A DNA stretch of 64,000 nucleotides. Origin: Lichenifustis flavocetrariae. Lineage in GTDB: Bacteria > Pseudomonadota > Alphaproteobacteria > Rhizobiales > Beijerinckiaceae. Position numbers and translations under genes: made by a program. Positions 17,695-26,016 of the stretch are shown here, one piece after another (position 1 is the stretch's first letter; the number at the start of each line of letters is the position of its first letter). Location of the stretch: contig NZ_JAMOIM010000001.1 of the NCBI RefSeq assembly GCF_026130545.1, positions 186,001-250,000 of the forward strand, given 5' to 3'. The notes under the pieces were generated by a model, which saw only the letters and a program-made list of their open reading frames with translations, did not search any database and was not told the origin of the DNA.

Positions 17695-19281
17695 TCAGCC
17701 TGTCGATGGCCAGACTTCGCCAGGGGCCGGCAGGTCCGGGCGCGCCGGCGCACCAGCGAACGGGACCGCGACGAGCGCGATCAGGGTCAATAGCGCGATC
17801 AGCATCCAGGCCTCGTTGATGGCGCCGATCAACGCCGCACGTTCGACAAGGTGGGCCACCGCGGCCTGTGTCTCTGCATCCAGCGGGGCCGTGCCCCGAT
17901 TGAGGAACCGCGTCAGCGGAATACCGATGCGTACGGCGACCGCGGCATCGCCTGCCAATAGGCTTTGCCGGATACCGCGCGCGATGGGCTCAACCCGGCC
18001 GTAGATCACCGAATCGATCAGCGCGAGCCCGACCGCGCCGCCGAGGTTTCGCATCAGGTTGAACAGACCACTCGCATCGGGCACACGCGCCAATGGGATG
18101 TGGCCCAGGGCCAGGCGGGTCGGGGGGAGGAGACAGAACATGATGGCGCTCCCGCGGACGACCTGCGGCCAGAACATCTCGTCGTAATCCGTCGCGCCAT
18201 CCTGTCCGGTGCTCATTGAGAGCCCGAGCCCGAACACCAGGAAGCCGAACACCGTGAGGATCCTGCCGTCGATCCGGCGTTCGAGCGCGATGGCAACCGG
18301 CGCCGTCAACAGTTGCGCCACGCCGGTCACCAGCATGATCTTGCCGATCTCCAGCGGATCTTCCCCCCGCACCAGCGCCAGGAAGACGGGCATCAGGTAG
18401 ATGGTGCCGAACAGGCCGATGCCGAGAACGAAGCTGAGCAGGCAGCCGATCGCGAAGGAACGATCGCGCAGGATCGCGAAGTCGATCAGCGGAGATGGTC
18501 CCGCCAAGGTACGGCGAACCAAGGCTGCCAGAGAAGCCACGCTTGCAGCCAGCAGGCCAAGCACCGTCAGAGAGCCCCACCCGCTTTGCGGCGCTTGTTT
18601 GAGGCCGATCTCAAGTGACGCGAGCGCGACGGCCAGGAGAGCGAGAGCCCCGGCGTCGAGACGCGCCAAGGAAGTGAGATTGGCGGATCCGCGCGGCAGC
18701 ATGAGACTCGCGCAGACCGCGGCAGCCACGCCGGGCAGCACGTTGATCAGAAACAGCCAGTGCCAGGAGTAGGTCTGCGTGATCCAGCCGCCGACCACCG
18801 GCCCGACCGTCGGTGCGAGCACGGCCAGCACCCCCGCAAGGGTGGTTGCAAGAGCCTGCTGCCGCACCGGGAACAGCACGAACACGGCCGCGAAGACCGA
18901 GGGGATCAATGTGCCGCCTGCGAAGCCCTGCACGATGCGCCACGCGACAAGGCTTGCGAAGCCTGCGCTCGCGGCACATCCGATCGACGCCAGGGTGAAG
19001 AGCGAAACGGCGCCGACAAACAGCCAACGCATGCTGAGCGCGCGGGTCAGGAGGCCCGTGAGCGGGATCGCCACCACTTCGGCGATGAGATAGGCGGTCT
19101 GCAGCCAGCTCATGGCCGATGGCGCGATCGTCAACGCACTTTGGATTGTCGGGAGCGCGGTCGCAACGACCTGGACATCGAGGATGGCCATGAACATGCC
19201 GACGCACATGGCCATGAAGCCGATCGCCGTAGGGAGCGCTCTCAAGCCGTCGATAGGGGTCGCGTCAGCCTGATTGGGCAT
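17695..19281 (-). CDS. MFS drug/metabolite exporter, DHA2 (EmrB-like) family
   Basis: About 528 aa from the ATG before PNQADATPIDGL, which overlaps the end of the upstream methyltransferase gene by 17 bp. Around fourteen hydrophobic segments are present, with DHA2 signatures AILDVQVVATALPTIQ in TM1, LFVGAVSLFTLASIGCA and ALGHIPLARVPDASGLFNLM. It is a proton-coupled exporter in the inner membrane. Operon position after the type III PKS and ICMT-like genes suggests it exports, or gives self-resistance to, the polyketide product. Confidence 0.85.
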   Translation of the reverse strand: MPNQADATPIDGLRALPTAIGFMAMCVGMFMAILDVQVVATALPTIQSALTIAPSAMSWLQTAYLIAEVVAIPLTGLLTRALSMRWLFVGAVSLFTLASIGCAASAGFASLVAWRIVQGFAGGTLIPSVFAAVFVLFPVRQQALATTLAGVLAVLAPTVGPVVGGWITQTYSWHWLFLINVLPGVAAAVCASLMLPRGSANLTSLARLDAGALALLAVALASLEIGLKQAPQSGWGSLTVLGLLAASVASLAALVRRTLAGPSPLIDFAILRDRSFAIGCLLSFVLGIGLFGTIYLMPVFLALVRGEDPLEIGKIMLVTGVAQLLTAPVAIALERRIDGRILTVFGFLVFGLGLSMSTGQDGATDYDEMFWPQVVRGSAIMFCLLPPTRLALGHIPLARVPDASGLFNLMRNLGGAVGLALIDSVIYGRVEPIARGIRQSLLAGDAAVAVRIGIPLTRFLNRGTAPLDAETQAAVAHLVERAALIGAINEAWMLIALLTLIALVAVPFAGAPARPDLPAPGEVWPSTG

Positions 19282-19771
19282 GCGTCGTCCGAGCCAAGCC
19301 TCCGTTCTCGGCACGAATGCGGACAAATAGAACAGCGGCGTTGAGGAGCGAGAAGATCAGCGACACCCAAGGTAGCCCGAACACCAGCGGCAGCACCGCG
19401 ATCTCGGCGGCCACGACGACATAATTGGGATGGCTGAGCCAACGGTAGGGGCCGGTCCGGACCAGCGGGCTTCCCGGCAGCACGATGATGCGCGTGGTCC
19501 AGCGGTGACCGAGCGTGGCGATCACCCAGATCCGCAAGGCCTGCAGCACGCAGAACAAAAACAGCCAGGCGAGGTTCACGCCAGCCGTGAAGCCGAGCAC
19601 CCAGAGGGTCGCGAGCCAGAGGCTATGCACCGCGATGATCGCCGGATAATGGCCGGGGGCGATCTCGAACGCGCCCTGTGCGATGAGCCGCTCAGTGTTG
19701 TGGCGTGCCAGAACGAGTTCGCCGCAGCGCTGCAGCGTCACCAGCACCAGGATCAGGACGGCGAGCGTCAC
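19265..19771 (-). CDS. Isoprenylcysteine carboxyl methyltransferase (ICMT)-like membrane methyltransferase
   Basis: 168 aa from a GTG that overlaps the type III PKS stop by 4 bp (GTGA). It has four or five hydrophobic segments and the ICMT C-terminal signature VRTGPYRWLSHPNYVVVAAE with a later charged end (RIRAENGGL). In bacteria this family commonly sits beside type III PKS genes (for example srsB next to srsA in Streptomyces), where it O-methylates alkylresorcinol-type phenols. That role is inferred here from the family and the tight coupling. Confidence 0.85.
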   Translation of the reverse strand: MTLAVLILVLVTLQRCGELVLARHNTERLIAQGAFEIAPGHYPAIIAVHSLWLATLWVLGFTAGVNLAWLFLFCVLQALRIWVIATLGHRWTTRIIVLPGSPLVRTGPYRWLSHPNYVVVAAEIAVLPLVFGLPWVSLIFSLLNAAVLFVRIRAENGGLARTTHAQSG

Positions 19772-20820
19772 GCGGCCTTCCTCAACACCACGCAGCTCGA
19801 TGTGAAACCGGGCCCCATGGCGTTGAGTACCGAACAATCCGGCAGGCCTTGCTGGATCACGCGCTCAAGCACGAAAAGGACGGTCGGGGCGGACATGTTG
19901 CCGTAGGATTCGAGCACGTCGCGCTCGTGGTCGAGCGACCCTGGCGTCAGACCGAGCGCACCTTCGAGCGCCGACACCACCTTCCGGCCTCCGGGATGAC
20001 AGATGAAGCGGTCGACGTCGGACATCTTGTGTCCGGACCTTGCCAGAATGCCCTTGACGGCCGGCCCGACGTTCTCGCGCGCAAAGGGTGGAATGGCTTG
20101 CGCGAAGATGACGCCAAAGCCCTGCGGGTCGACGCTCCATCCCATGATGTCGAGCGTATCGGGCCACGTGTGCTCGCCGCTGGCCTCGATGGCCGCGAGG
20201 CCGCCGTCGCCCGCACGTAGCACGCAGGCTGCGGCACCATCCCCGAACAGGGCCGTCGCCACGATATTCGCCTTGGTCAGCTCGTCCAGCCGGAACGAGA
20301 GGGTGCAGAGTTCGACCACCACCAGCAGCACGTTCGTGCCCGGCCGTGCCGCTGCCAACCGCGCCGCGATCGAGACCCCGGAGACGCCGCCGGCGCAACC
20401 CAGTCCGAACACCGGCACACGTCCGACATCGGACCGAAATCCCATCCGGGTCGCGACCCTCGCCTCCAGACTGGGGGTGGCCACACCCGTCGATGTCACC
20501 GTCACCACCGTGTCGACCTCGGCGGCCGTAAGGTTGGCGGCGGCGAGCGCCTTCGATGCCGCCTCGATGAAGAGAGCTTCACCGCCTTCGATATACGCAG
20601 CCGTCCGTTCGGGCCAACCGAGCGGCTGCGCATACCACTCCATGGGACGTACCGCGCGGCGCGTCACGATCCCGCTCGTCTCGAAAACGCGGGACAACCT
20701 TTCGAAGTCGTCATAGCGGTCTGAGAAGATGGTGCTGGCCGCCTTGGCCACGTCGGATTGCCGAAACACGAAAGGCGGGGATGCGGTCGCTACCGATAGA
20801 AGATGGGCCATATGTCTCAC
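19768..20820 (-). CDS. Type III polyketide synthase
   Basis: A homodimeric chalcone/stilbene-synthase-like enzyme of 350 aa. The catalytic triad is visible: Cys142 in FGLGCAGGVSG, His275 in RFICHPGGRK and Asn308 in ESYGNMSAP. The SFRLDELTK and LFGDGAAACVLR blocks are typical of bacterial alkylpyrone/alkylresorcinol synthases. It condenses malonyl-CoA onto an acyl starter. First gene of a three-gene operon with ICMT and MFS genes. Product class cannot be decided between alkylpyrone, alkylresorcinol and phloroglucinol. Confidence 0.93.
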   Translation of the reverse strand: MRHMAHLLSVATASPPFVFRQSDVAKAASTIFSDRYDDFERLSRVFETSGIVTRRAVRPMEWYAQPLGWPERTAAYIEGGEALFIEAASKALAAANLTAAEVDTVVTVTSTGVATPSLEARVATRMGFRSDVGRVPVFGLGCAGGVSGVSIAARLAAARPGTNVLLVVVELCTLSFRLDELTKANIVATALFGDGAAACVLRAGDGGLAAIEASGEHTWPDTLDIMGWSVDPQGFGVIFAQAIPPFARENVGPAVKGILARSGHKMSDVDRFICHPGGRKVVSALEGALGLTPGSLDHERDVLESYGNMSAPTVLFVLERVIQQGLPDCSVLNAMGPGFTSSCVVLRKAA

Positions 20821-21323
20821 GTCGCCGCCTTGAGTGCAGGATCAGCGGCGCGATGCACGGCGCTCGACCAAGGACGTTAATCCCAAGGGAACGCCAAGAA
20901 CGCAACTAAGCTGCAAGGGCTTGGGTCATTAAATATCTATCGGGTCACGAAAAAAGGGTGTCGATATCGTCGCGGGCGTGCGCGCTAGAACCCAATCGCC
21001 ACGGCGAATCGGGGCCGCCCGGCCAGCCAACCATCCCACAGGGTGCGGCGGCTTTCTTCTCAAGAAGCCGGACCTTTTATGGTCGGGCGTCGTTTTCACA
21101 CCGACAGTCCCATGCCCCGCGTGGTCTACCGCGCTTGTTCGGATCAGAACAACGAACACAAATCGATTCTTGGATTTAGCCGCGACAGGGGCCGTACTCG
21201 AATGACGCCGCTCTCGTGATCCGTGCGCGTGGCGTGGGTGCCATTTGAGCGAGGCGAACCAACGGTGACGGACCAACGGTTTCTCGTCCACGCAGCCGCA
21301 TCTCACACTAAGGAAAGACGATC
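20821..21323. other. Divergent intergenic region, PKS / catalase
   Basis: About 500 bp between divergent starts. It holds an imperfect stem-loop GCGGCTTTCTT / AAGAAGCCG around 21048-21072 and no supported gene. Promoters of both the PKS operon and the catalase gene must lie here. The catalase ribosome binding site AAGGAAAG is just before 21324. Confidence 0.5.
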
Positions 21324-22832
21324 ATGACTGATCCGAAAACCTCACCAACTATGACGACCGCTTTCGGCCGTCCCGTTGAGAACAACCAGAATTCGGTCAC
21401 GGCCGGCCCTCGCGGGCCGATGCTGATGCAGGACTACCATCTCATCGAGAAGATGGCGCATTTCAACCGCGAGCGTATTCCTGAACGCGTCGTGCACGCC
21501 AAAGGCTATGGGGGCTATGGGACCTTCACGGTGACCAGGGACATCTCGCATCTCACCTGCGCGAGCCTATTCTCCCAGGTCGGGAAAAAGACCGAGATGT
21601 TCGCGCGCTTCTCGACAGTTGGCGGTGAATCCGGGTCGGCCGACACGGCACGCGATCCCCGTGGCTTTGCCATGAAATTCTACACCGAGGACGGCAATTG
21701 GGATCTCGTGGGCAACAACACGCCCATCTTTTTCATCCGGGATCCGTTGAAATTTTCCGACTTCATCCGGACCCAGAAACGTGACCCCGGCACGCATCTC
21801 AAGCCGCATTGGCGCCGCTGGGATTATTGGAGCCTGTCGCCCGAGGCCTTGCACCAGGTGATGTTCCTCTACAGCGATCGGGGCACACCCGTGTCGGCCC
21901 GCTTCATGAACGGCTACGGTTCACACACTTACTCGTTCTGGAACGCCAAGGGCGAGCGCCACTGGGTCAAGTTCCACCTCAAGACCCAGCAGGGCATCAA
22001 GAATTTCTCGGACGCCGAGGCGGCCAAGATGACCGGGGACGACCCGGACTTCTCGACGCAGGATATGATCAATGCGATCAAGCGTGGCGAAAATCCGAAA
22101 TGGACCATGTTCGTCCAGGTGATGCCGGAGGCTGAGGCCGACACTTATAAGATCCATCCCTTTGACTTGACGAAGGTGTGGCCGCATGCCGATTACCCGC
22201 TTCAGGAAGTCGGCGTGATGGAGCTCAACCGGAACGTCGAAAACTATTTCGCCGAGGTCGAGCAGGCGACGTTCGAACCCTCGAACGTCGTGCCCGGGAT
22301 CGGTTTCTCGCCCGACAAGGTGTTGCAGAACCGCGTATTGTCCTACAGCGACGCGCATCGCTACCGGCTGGGGAGCGTCAACTATCATCAGATCCCGGTG
22401 AACCAGCCAAAGGCCGCCAAGGGCGTGGCGACCTACCACCGCGACGGGCGCATGCAGGTCGACGGCAACTACGGCGGCACCGTCGATTACGAACCGAATT
22501 CGTTCGGGGGACCGGTCGAAGATCGCGCCATCACCGAGCCGCCCCTGCGCCTCACCGGTGACGCGGCCCGCTATGAGTACAAATGCGACGACGAAGATTA
22601 TTACGGACAGCCCCGGATCTTCTGGGAGAAGACCCTCGACGAGACGGGTCGGGCCAATCTCGTCCAGAACATCGTCGGGTCGATGACAAATCCGATGATG
22701 GGCATCGACGATCCGCGTCCGATCCAGGAGCGGATGCTGCGGCACTGGACCAAGATCCATCCTGATTTCGGCGCCGCGGTGGCCAAGGGGATCGGTCTCG
22801 CGACGCAGCAGCAGCAGTTGGCGGCAGAGTAG
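21324..22832 (+). CDS. katA: Monofunctional haem catalase (clade 3 size)
   Basis: A protein of 502 aa, the size of small-subunit catalases. The distal His is in [12 protein letters not shown] (near residue 57) and [22 protein letters not shown] follows. The distal Asn is in [16 protein letters not shown], and the proximal haem Tyr lies in [14 protein letters not shown]. It dismutates hydrogen peroxide in the cytosol. Single gene with its own terminator. A strong ribosome binding site precedes the ATG. The symbol katA is used in the generic sense. Confidence 0.95.
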   Translation: MTDPKTSPTMTTAFGRPVENNQNSVTAGPRGPMLMQDYHLIEKMAHFNRERIPERVVHAKGYGGYGTFTVTRDISHLTCASLFSQVGKKTEMFARFSTVGGESGSADTARDPRGFAMKFYTEDGNWDLVGNNTPIFFIRDPLKFSDFIRTQKRDPGTHLKPHWRRWDYWSLSPEALHQVMFLYSDRGTPVSARFMNGYGSHTYSFWNAKGERHWVKFHLKTQQGIKNFSDAEAAKMTGDDPDFSTQDMINAIKRGENPKWTMFVQVMPEAEADTYKIHPFDLTKVWPHADYPLQEVGVMELNRNVENYFAEVEQATFEPSNVVPGIGFSPDKVLQNRVLSYSDAHRYRLGSVNYHQIPVNQPKAAKGVATYHRDGRMQVDGNYGGTVDYEPNSFGGPVEDRAITEPPLRLTGDAARYEYKCDDEDYYGQPRIFWEKTLDETGRANLVQNIVGSMTNPMMGIDDPRPIQERMLRHWTKIHPDFGAAVAKGIGLATQQQQLAAE

Positions 22833-22898
22833 ACCGGACACGGCAGCGCCAAATCGATAGCTTGGCTACCCCAGGCGGTCTCTCGCTCAAAGAAGGCA

Positions 22899-22924
22899 AG
22901 GCCGGGTTGCGACCCGGCCTTTAG
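22899..22924 (+). terminator. Intrinsic terminator after catalase
   Basis: A perfect 9-bp stem AGGCCGGGT / ACCCGGCCT with loop TGCG, ending in a short T-run. It lies 67 bases after the catalase stop. Confidence 0.75.
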
Positions 22925-23116
22925 GCTTGAATATGATGGTGGCCGAGCTGCCCGACGTCCCTCTGCCAGTCCATTGATTCGACAGCGTCAAGCGAAGCAT
23001 TATTGGAGACACGACGCGACGTTCCCGATGAGAATGTCAGTAGATCGATCGCTTGATGTGCGGGTCGATCATCGTCTCTCTAGGAAAACGCAGCCCCCGC
23101 ATGACCGGGAGCGAAG

Positions 23117-23299
23117 TCAGCGTTTTGCGCGTGGCCGCTTCTTGTCGGATTTCACCGGCTTGGCGAAAGGGAGAGCGACATCGTCGCCGACCGGGCCCGC
23201 ATCGCTGCCGGCATCCGCGGTCGCTCTGGCTTTCAGCGGTTTTTCCTTCCGGCCCGGTTCGATATCGTCCTTCCCCTTTTCCTCAAACCTGATCGCCAT
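23117..23299 (-). CDS. Small basic hypothetical protein
   Basis: A Lys/Arg-rich protein of 60 aa (starts MAIRFEEKGKDDIEPGRKEK, ends KSDKKRPRAKR). The ATG has a GGGTGG site about 7 bases upstream. Divergent from the next gene with only 48 bp between starts, so both promoters must overlap. No family recognised; likely disordered. Confidence 0.5.
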   Translation of the reverse strand: MAIRFEEKGKDDIEPGRKEKPLKARATADAGSDAGPVGDDVALPFAKPVKSDKKRPRAKR

Positions 23300-23347
23300 C
23301 GTGGTCCACCCGAAGTAGGCTCGTGTATTGCGAGGAGGAAAGCACAG

Positions 23348-23593
23348 ATGGCGTCCGTCACCTATTTCGTCGTGGTGCCTTTCAACAAGGACGATGAAGG
23401 CAACCTCGTGTCGGGCGAGCCGAAGGAAGCCCCGAACGGCGATCGCGCACGTCGGTTGGCGCAAGGACTGGCCGACAACAACGCCGGCGCCGTCGCGTTC
23501 TCACGGACCGGCGATCCCGAGGCGGGAGAGTTCGGGGACGCGCAGGTCATCGCGATCTTCGGCTCGGTGGATCTGCATGCCTTGCAGGGATGA
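23348..23593 (+). CDS. Conserved hypothetical protein (rhizobial small protein)
   Basis: A protein of 81 aa with a very strong GGAGGAAAG ribosome binding site. It begins MASVTYFVVVPFNKDDEGN and contains the block GAVAFSRTGDPEAGEFGDA, which I recall from small conserved proteins widespread in Hyphomicrobiales; their function is unknown. Soluble, no signal peptide. Confidence 0.7.
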   Translation: MASVTYFVVVPFNKDDEGNLVSGEPKEAPNGDRARRLAQGLADNNAGAVAFSRTGDPEAGEFGDAQVIAIFGSVDLHALQG

Positions 23594-23670
23594 TCCCTGG
23601 GGTTTGCGAGAGCTGCTACCAAGCTGCATTGGGTACAACTGGTCGCCCTTGGCTGAGTATCGTGTTTTGA

Positions 23671-23785
23671 CCCCTTCGCCCCGCTCGCGGGGCGAAGGTG
23701 CGCGAAGTGCGGATGAGGGGCGGATGCGGCAGGCAACCCCTCATCCGGCCTAGCGGCCACCTTCTCCCCGCAAGCGGGGCGAAGG
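23671..23785. repeat. Mosaic intergenic palindromic repeat (RIME/REP-like)
   Basis: Three nested or consecutive hairpins: CCTTCGCCCCGC with its exact complement around a 2-base loop (23673-23698); GGATGAGGGG with CCCCTCATCC (23711-23746); and CCTTCTCCCCGC with a one-mismatch partner (23760-23785). The outer hairpins are near-identical in sequence to each other. The CCCTCATCCGGCC... CTTCTCCCCGC wording is that of repeats scattered between genes in many rhizobial genomes. It lies in a 435-bp gene-free interval (23594-24028). Confidence 0.75.
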
Positions 23786-24004
23786 GACACGGCACTCGTC
23801 GAGCCTCATGCAGGTCGGTATGAGTCGTCATCGCCAGCCGAAGGCGAAGAGATTCAGACTGCAGCAATCCGTTTGCGAAACGCAGGGACATGTTTGTCCG
23901 TAAAAGTGGGTGATTGCGCAGCCTAGCCGGCAAGTTTGCCTCGCCACCGCTCGCAAGGACATCTTCCCTCTCTCGCCCGAGGCAAACCCCAACTTGCCGC
24001 GACA

Positions 24005-24022
24005 CTTGTTTCACGAAACAAG
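24005..24022. promoter_or_regulatory. 18-bp inverted repeat immediately before the esterase start
   Basis: CTTGTTTC-AC-GAAACAAG, two 8-base arms perfectly complementary, ends 6 bases before the ATG at 24029. It covers the position of the ribosome binding site, which is otherwise poor. It could be an operator, or an RNA hairpin limiting translation of the hydrolase pair. It resembles a parS half-element but lacks the central bases of parS. Confidence 0.5.
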
Positions 24023-24028
24023 CCTTCG

Positions 24029-24994
24029 ATGAGCATCCCGACAGACCACCCCTATGATTTCGATCCGACCTATGGTTTCGAGTTCGACGCGCTTCGTGCT
24101 TTAAAGCCGCCAGAGGCCCCGCCGCATTTCGATGACTTCTGGCGCACCCGCTATCTCGCCGCGCTGGGCCACGATCCGCAGCCGCGTCTGAGCGAAAGCG
24201 CGAGCAGCCATCCGGGCTGGCAGGTCCAAGATATCGTCTATACCTCGACCGATGAATTTCAGATCGGCGGATGGCTGTTGGTACCCCGCTCGGGAAACGT
24301 CAGGCGTGGTCTGGTCGTCGGCCATGGCTATGGGGGGCGGGACCAGCCGGATTTCAATATTCCGGTCGAAGACACCGCCGTGCTGTTTCCCTGCTTCCGC
24401 GGACTCTCGCGCAGCCGCCGTCCGCCAATTTCCGACGATCCCGCATGGCACGTGCTGCACGATATCGACAAACCGGAGCGCTACATCCTGGGCGGCTGCG
24501 TCGAGGATCTCTGGCTGGCCGTCTCTGTTCTCATCAAACTCTATCCCGTGCTCGAAGGACGGATTGGTTACAGCGGCATCAGTTTCGGTGGCGGCATCGG
24601 CGCGCTGGCGATGGCGTTCGAGCCGCGCATCGATCGCGGTCATCTGGTCGTTCCAACCTTCAGCAACATGCCGGTCTGGTTGACGCTGCCCACCATCGGT
24701 AGCGGGCATTCGGTGCAAAATTACCAGAAGACGCACCGGGACGTGCTGGAGACCCTCGCCCTATTCGACGCCGCAACGGCGGCGACACGGATCAACATCC
24801 CTTTGCTGGTCGCCGTCGCCCGCTTTGATCCGGCAGTGGCGCCGCCGTGCCAGTTTTCGGTCGCCAATGCGCGGCCGACATCAAATCATCATCAAGTCGT
24901 CATCCTGGATGCAGGTCATTTCGACTATCCTGGCAGCGAGGAGCAGCACGCGCTCCTCTTGGAGAAGGTCAGGCGGTTCTTCAGGACACCATGA
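24029..24994 (+). CDS. Acetylxylan esterase (AXE1)-like alpha/beta hydrolase
   Basis: 321 aa from the ATG before SIPTDHPYDFDP. The alpha/beta-hydrolase triad is visible: nucleophile Ser in GYSGISFGGGIG, Asp in VARFDPAVAPP and His in LDAGHFDYPG. The N-terminal DDFWRTRYLAAL and the VVGHGYGGRD oxyanion region are typical of the AXE1 / cephalosporin-C deacetylase family, which removes acetyl groups from sugars. No signal peptide, so it is cytosolic. Its stop overlaps the next gene by 4 bp (ATGA), so the two hydrolases are probably made in fixed ratio. Confidence 0.82.
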   Translation: MSIPTDHPYDFDPTYGFEFDALRALKPPEAPPHFDDFWRTRYLAALGHDPQPRLSESASSHPGWQVQDIVYTSTDEFQIGGWLLVPRSGNVRRGLVVGHGYGGRDQPDFNIPVEDTAVLFPCFRGLSRSRRPPISDDPAWHVLHDIDKPERYILGGCVEDLWLAVSVLIKLYPVLEGRIGYSGISFGGGIGALAMAFEPRIDRGHLVVPTFSNMPVWLTLPTIGSGHSVQNYQKTHRDVLETLALFDAATAATRINIPLLVAVARFDPAVAPPCQFSVANARPTSNHHQVVILDAGHFDYPGSEEQHALLLEKVRRFFRTP

Positions 24995-25719
24995 GGCGAG
25001 ATTACCGGCGCTGGTATAGTCCGCGACTTCATCGGGACATGGAACTCCTGATCTTCGGCCATGCCGGAGCCAAGGTTCTGATGTTCCCGACGCGGGAGGG
25101 GCGTTTCTGGGAATACGAGCAGCTCAAAGTCGTCGCGACCCTCGCCGACAAGGTTAGGGCAGGGCACTTGCAACTCTATTGCATCGAGGGGTTGGCAGGG
25201 GAGACCTTCTACGACAGGAGGCTTCATCCGGCCGACCGCATCCGCCGCCACGCTGCCTTCGAAGAGTACATCCTCAACGAGGTGCTTCCGCTGATGGCCT
25301 CGACCAATTCTCACGATTGCACGATGGTGATGGGTTGCAGCCTCGGTGCGTTTCAGGCCGCCAGCCTCGTTCTCCGGCATCCACACCTTTTCCGCAAACT
25401 CGTCGCGTTTTCCGGCCGCTACGATCTGACCATGAAGGTGGAATGTTTCGATGACCTGTTCGACGGCTATTACGGCGACGACATCTATTTCCATACCCCG
25501 ACGCATTTCCTGCCCGGCCTGAACTGCGCGTGGCACCTGGACAAGCTGCGGCAGCTTGAGATCGTCCTCGCCGTCGGCAGCGCCGACCCGTTCCTCGACA
25601 ACAACCGCCATCTCAGCCGTCTCCTCGACGAAAAGAGCGTCCGTCATCAACTGCATCTTTGGGACGGACGCGCCCATCGCGGCGGCGCTTGGCGGGCCAT
25701 GTCGGCTTTGTATATTTGA
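24991..25719 (+). CDS. Putative esterase (esterase D / PF00756-like)
   Basis: 242 aa from the ATG overlapping the upstream stop. Nucleophile Ser is in VMGCSLGAFQAASL, Asp in VGSADPFLDNN and His in WDGRAHRGGAW, in the order of the esterase family. It begins RRWYSPRLHRDMELLIFGH, like polyhydroxyalkanoate-depolymerase-related and enterochelin-esterase-like cytosolic proteins. Substrate unknown. Pairing with an AXE1-type deacetylase suggests joint action on an acylated sugar or ester compound. Confidence 0.78.
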   Translation: MRRDYRRWYSPRLHRDMELLIFGHAGAKVLMFPTREGRFWEYEQLKVVATLADKVRAGHLQLYCIEGLAGETFYDRRLHPADRIRRHAAFEEYILNEVLPLMASTNSHDCTMVMGCSLGAFQAASLVLRHPHLFRKLVAFSGRYDLTMKVECFDDLFDGYYGDDIYFHTPTHFLPGLNCAWHLDKLRQLEIVLAVGSADPFLDNNRHLSRLLDEKSVRHQLHLWDGRAHRGGAWRAMSALYI

Positions 25720-26016
25720 TGCGATGCCGCTGTCAGGATCTCCCGTTTGAGATACGGCATGGCGGCACAGTCGGACGCGAATAAGCTTGATCCTTGTCGC
25801 AGCTCGTTATCACGAGCGAAGCGTGGCGATCCATGTCTCAGCGCTCCTCGGACTGTCACCTCGGCTCGACGAGCTCTTCCAATCGCCTGGTCCAGCTTCC
25901 AACCTCACGCGAAGGCCTTTGCCAGCACTTCGGAGCGCGGCTCTATATCGACATCGCTTTACACTTGTCGCATCCCTACCGGGCGTGTGTAGTGCCATGG
26001 CATCCTTCGCGGAGCG
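25720..26016. other. Intergenic region with a degenerate interspersed repeat
   Basis: About 300 bp. Bases roughly 25800-25845 (CGTTATCACGAGCGAAGCGT and the following GGCGATCCATGTCTCAG) resemble a known alphaproteobacterial intergenic repeat of the form GTCATTGCGAGCGAAGCGAAGCAATCCA, in decayed form. No gene is supported. Confidence 0.4.

Noticed and set aside
24005-24022. parS centromere-like site
   Set aside because: The arms match half of TGTTTCACGTGAAACA, but the two central bases are missing and no parAB genes are nearby; treated as an ordinary inverted repeat.
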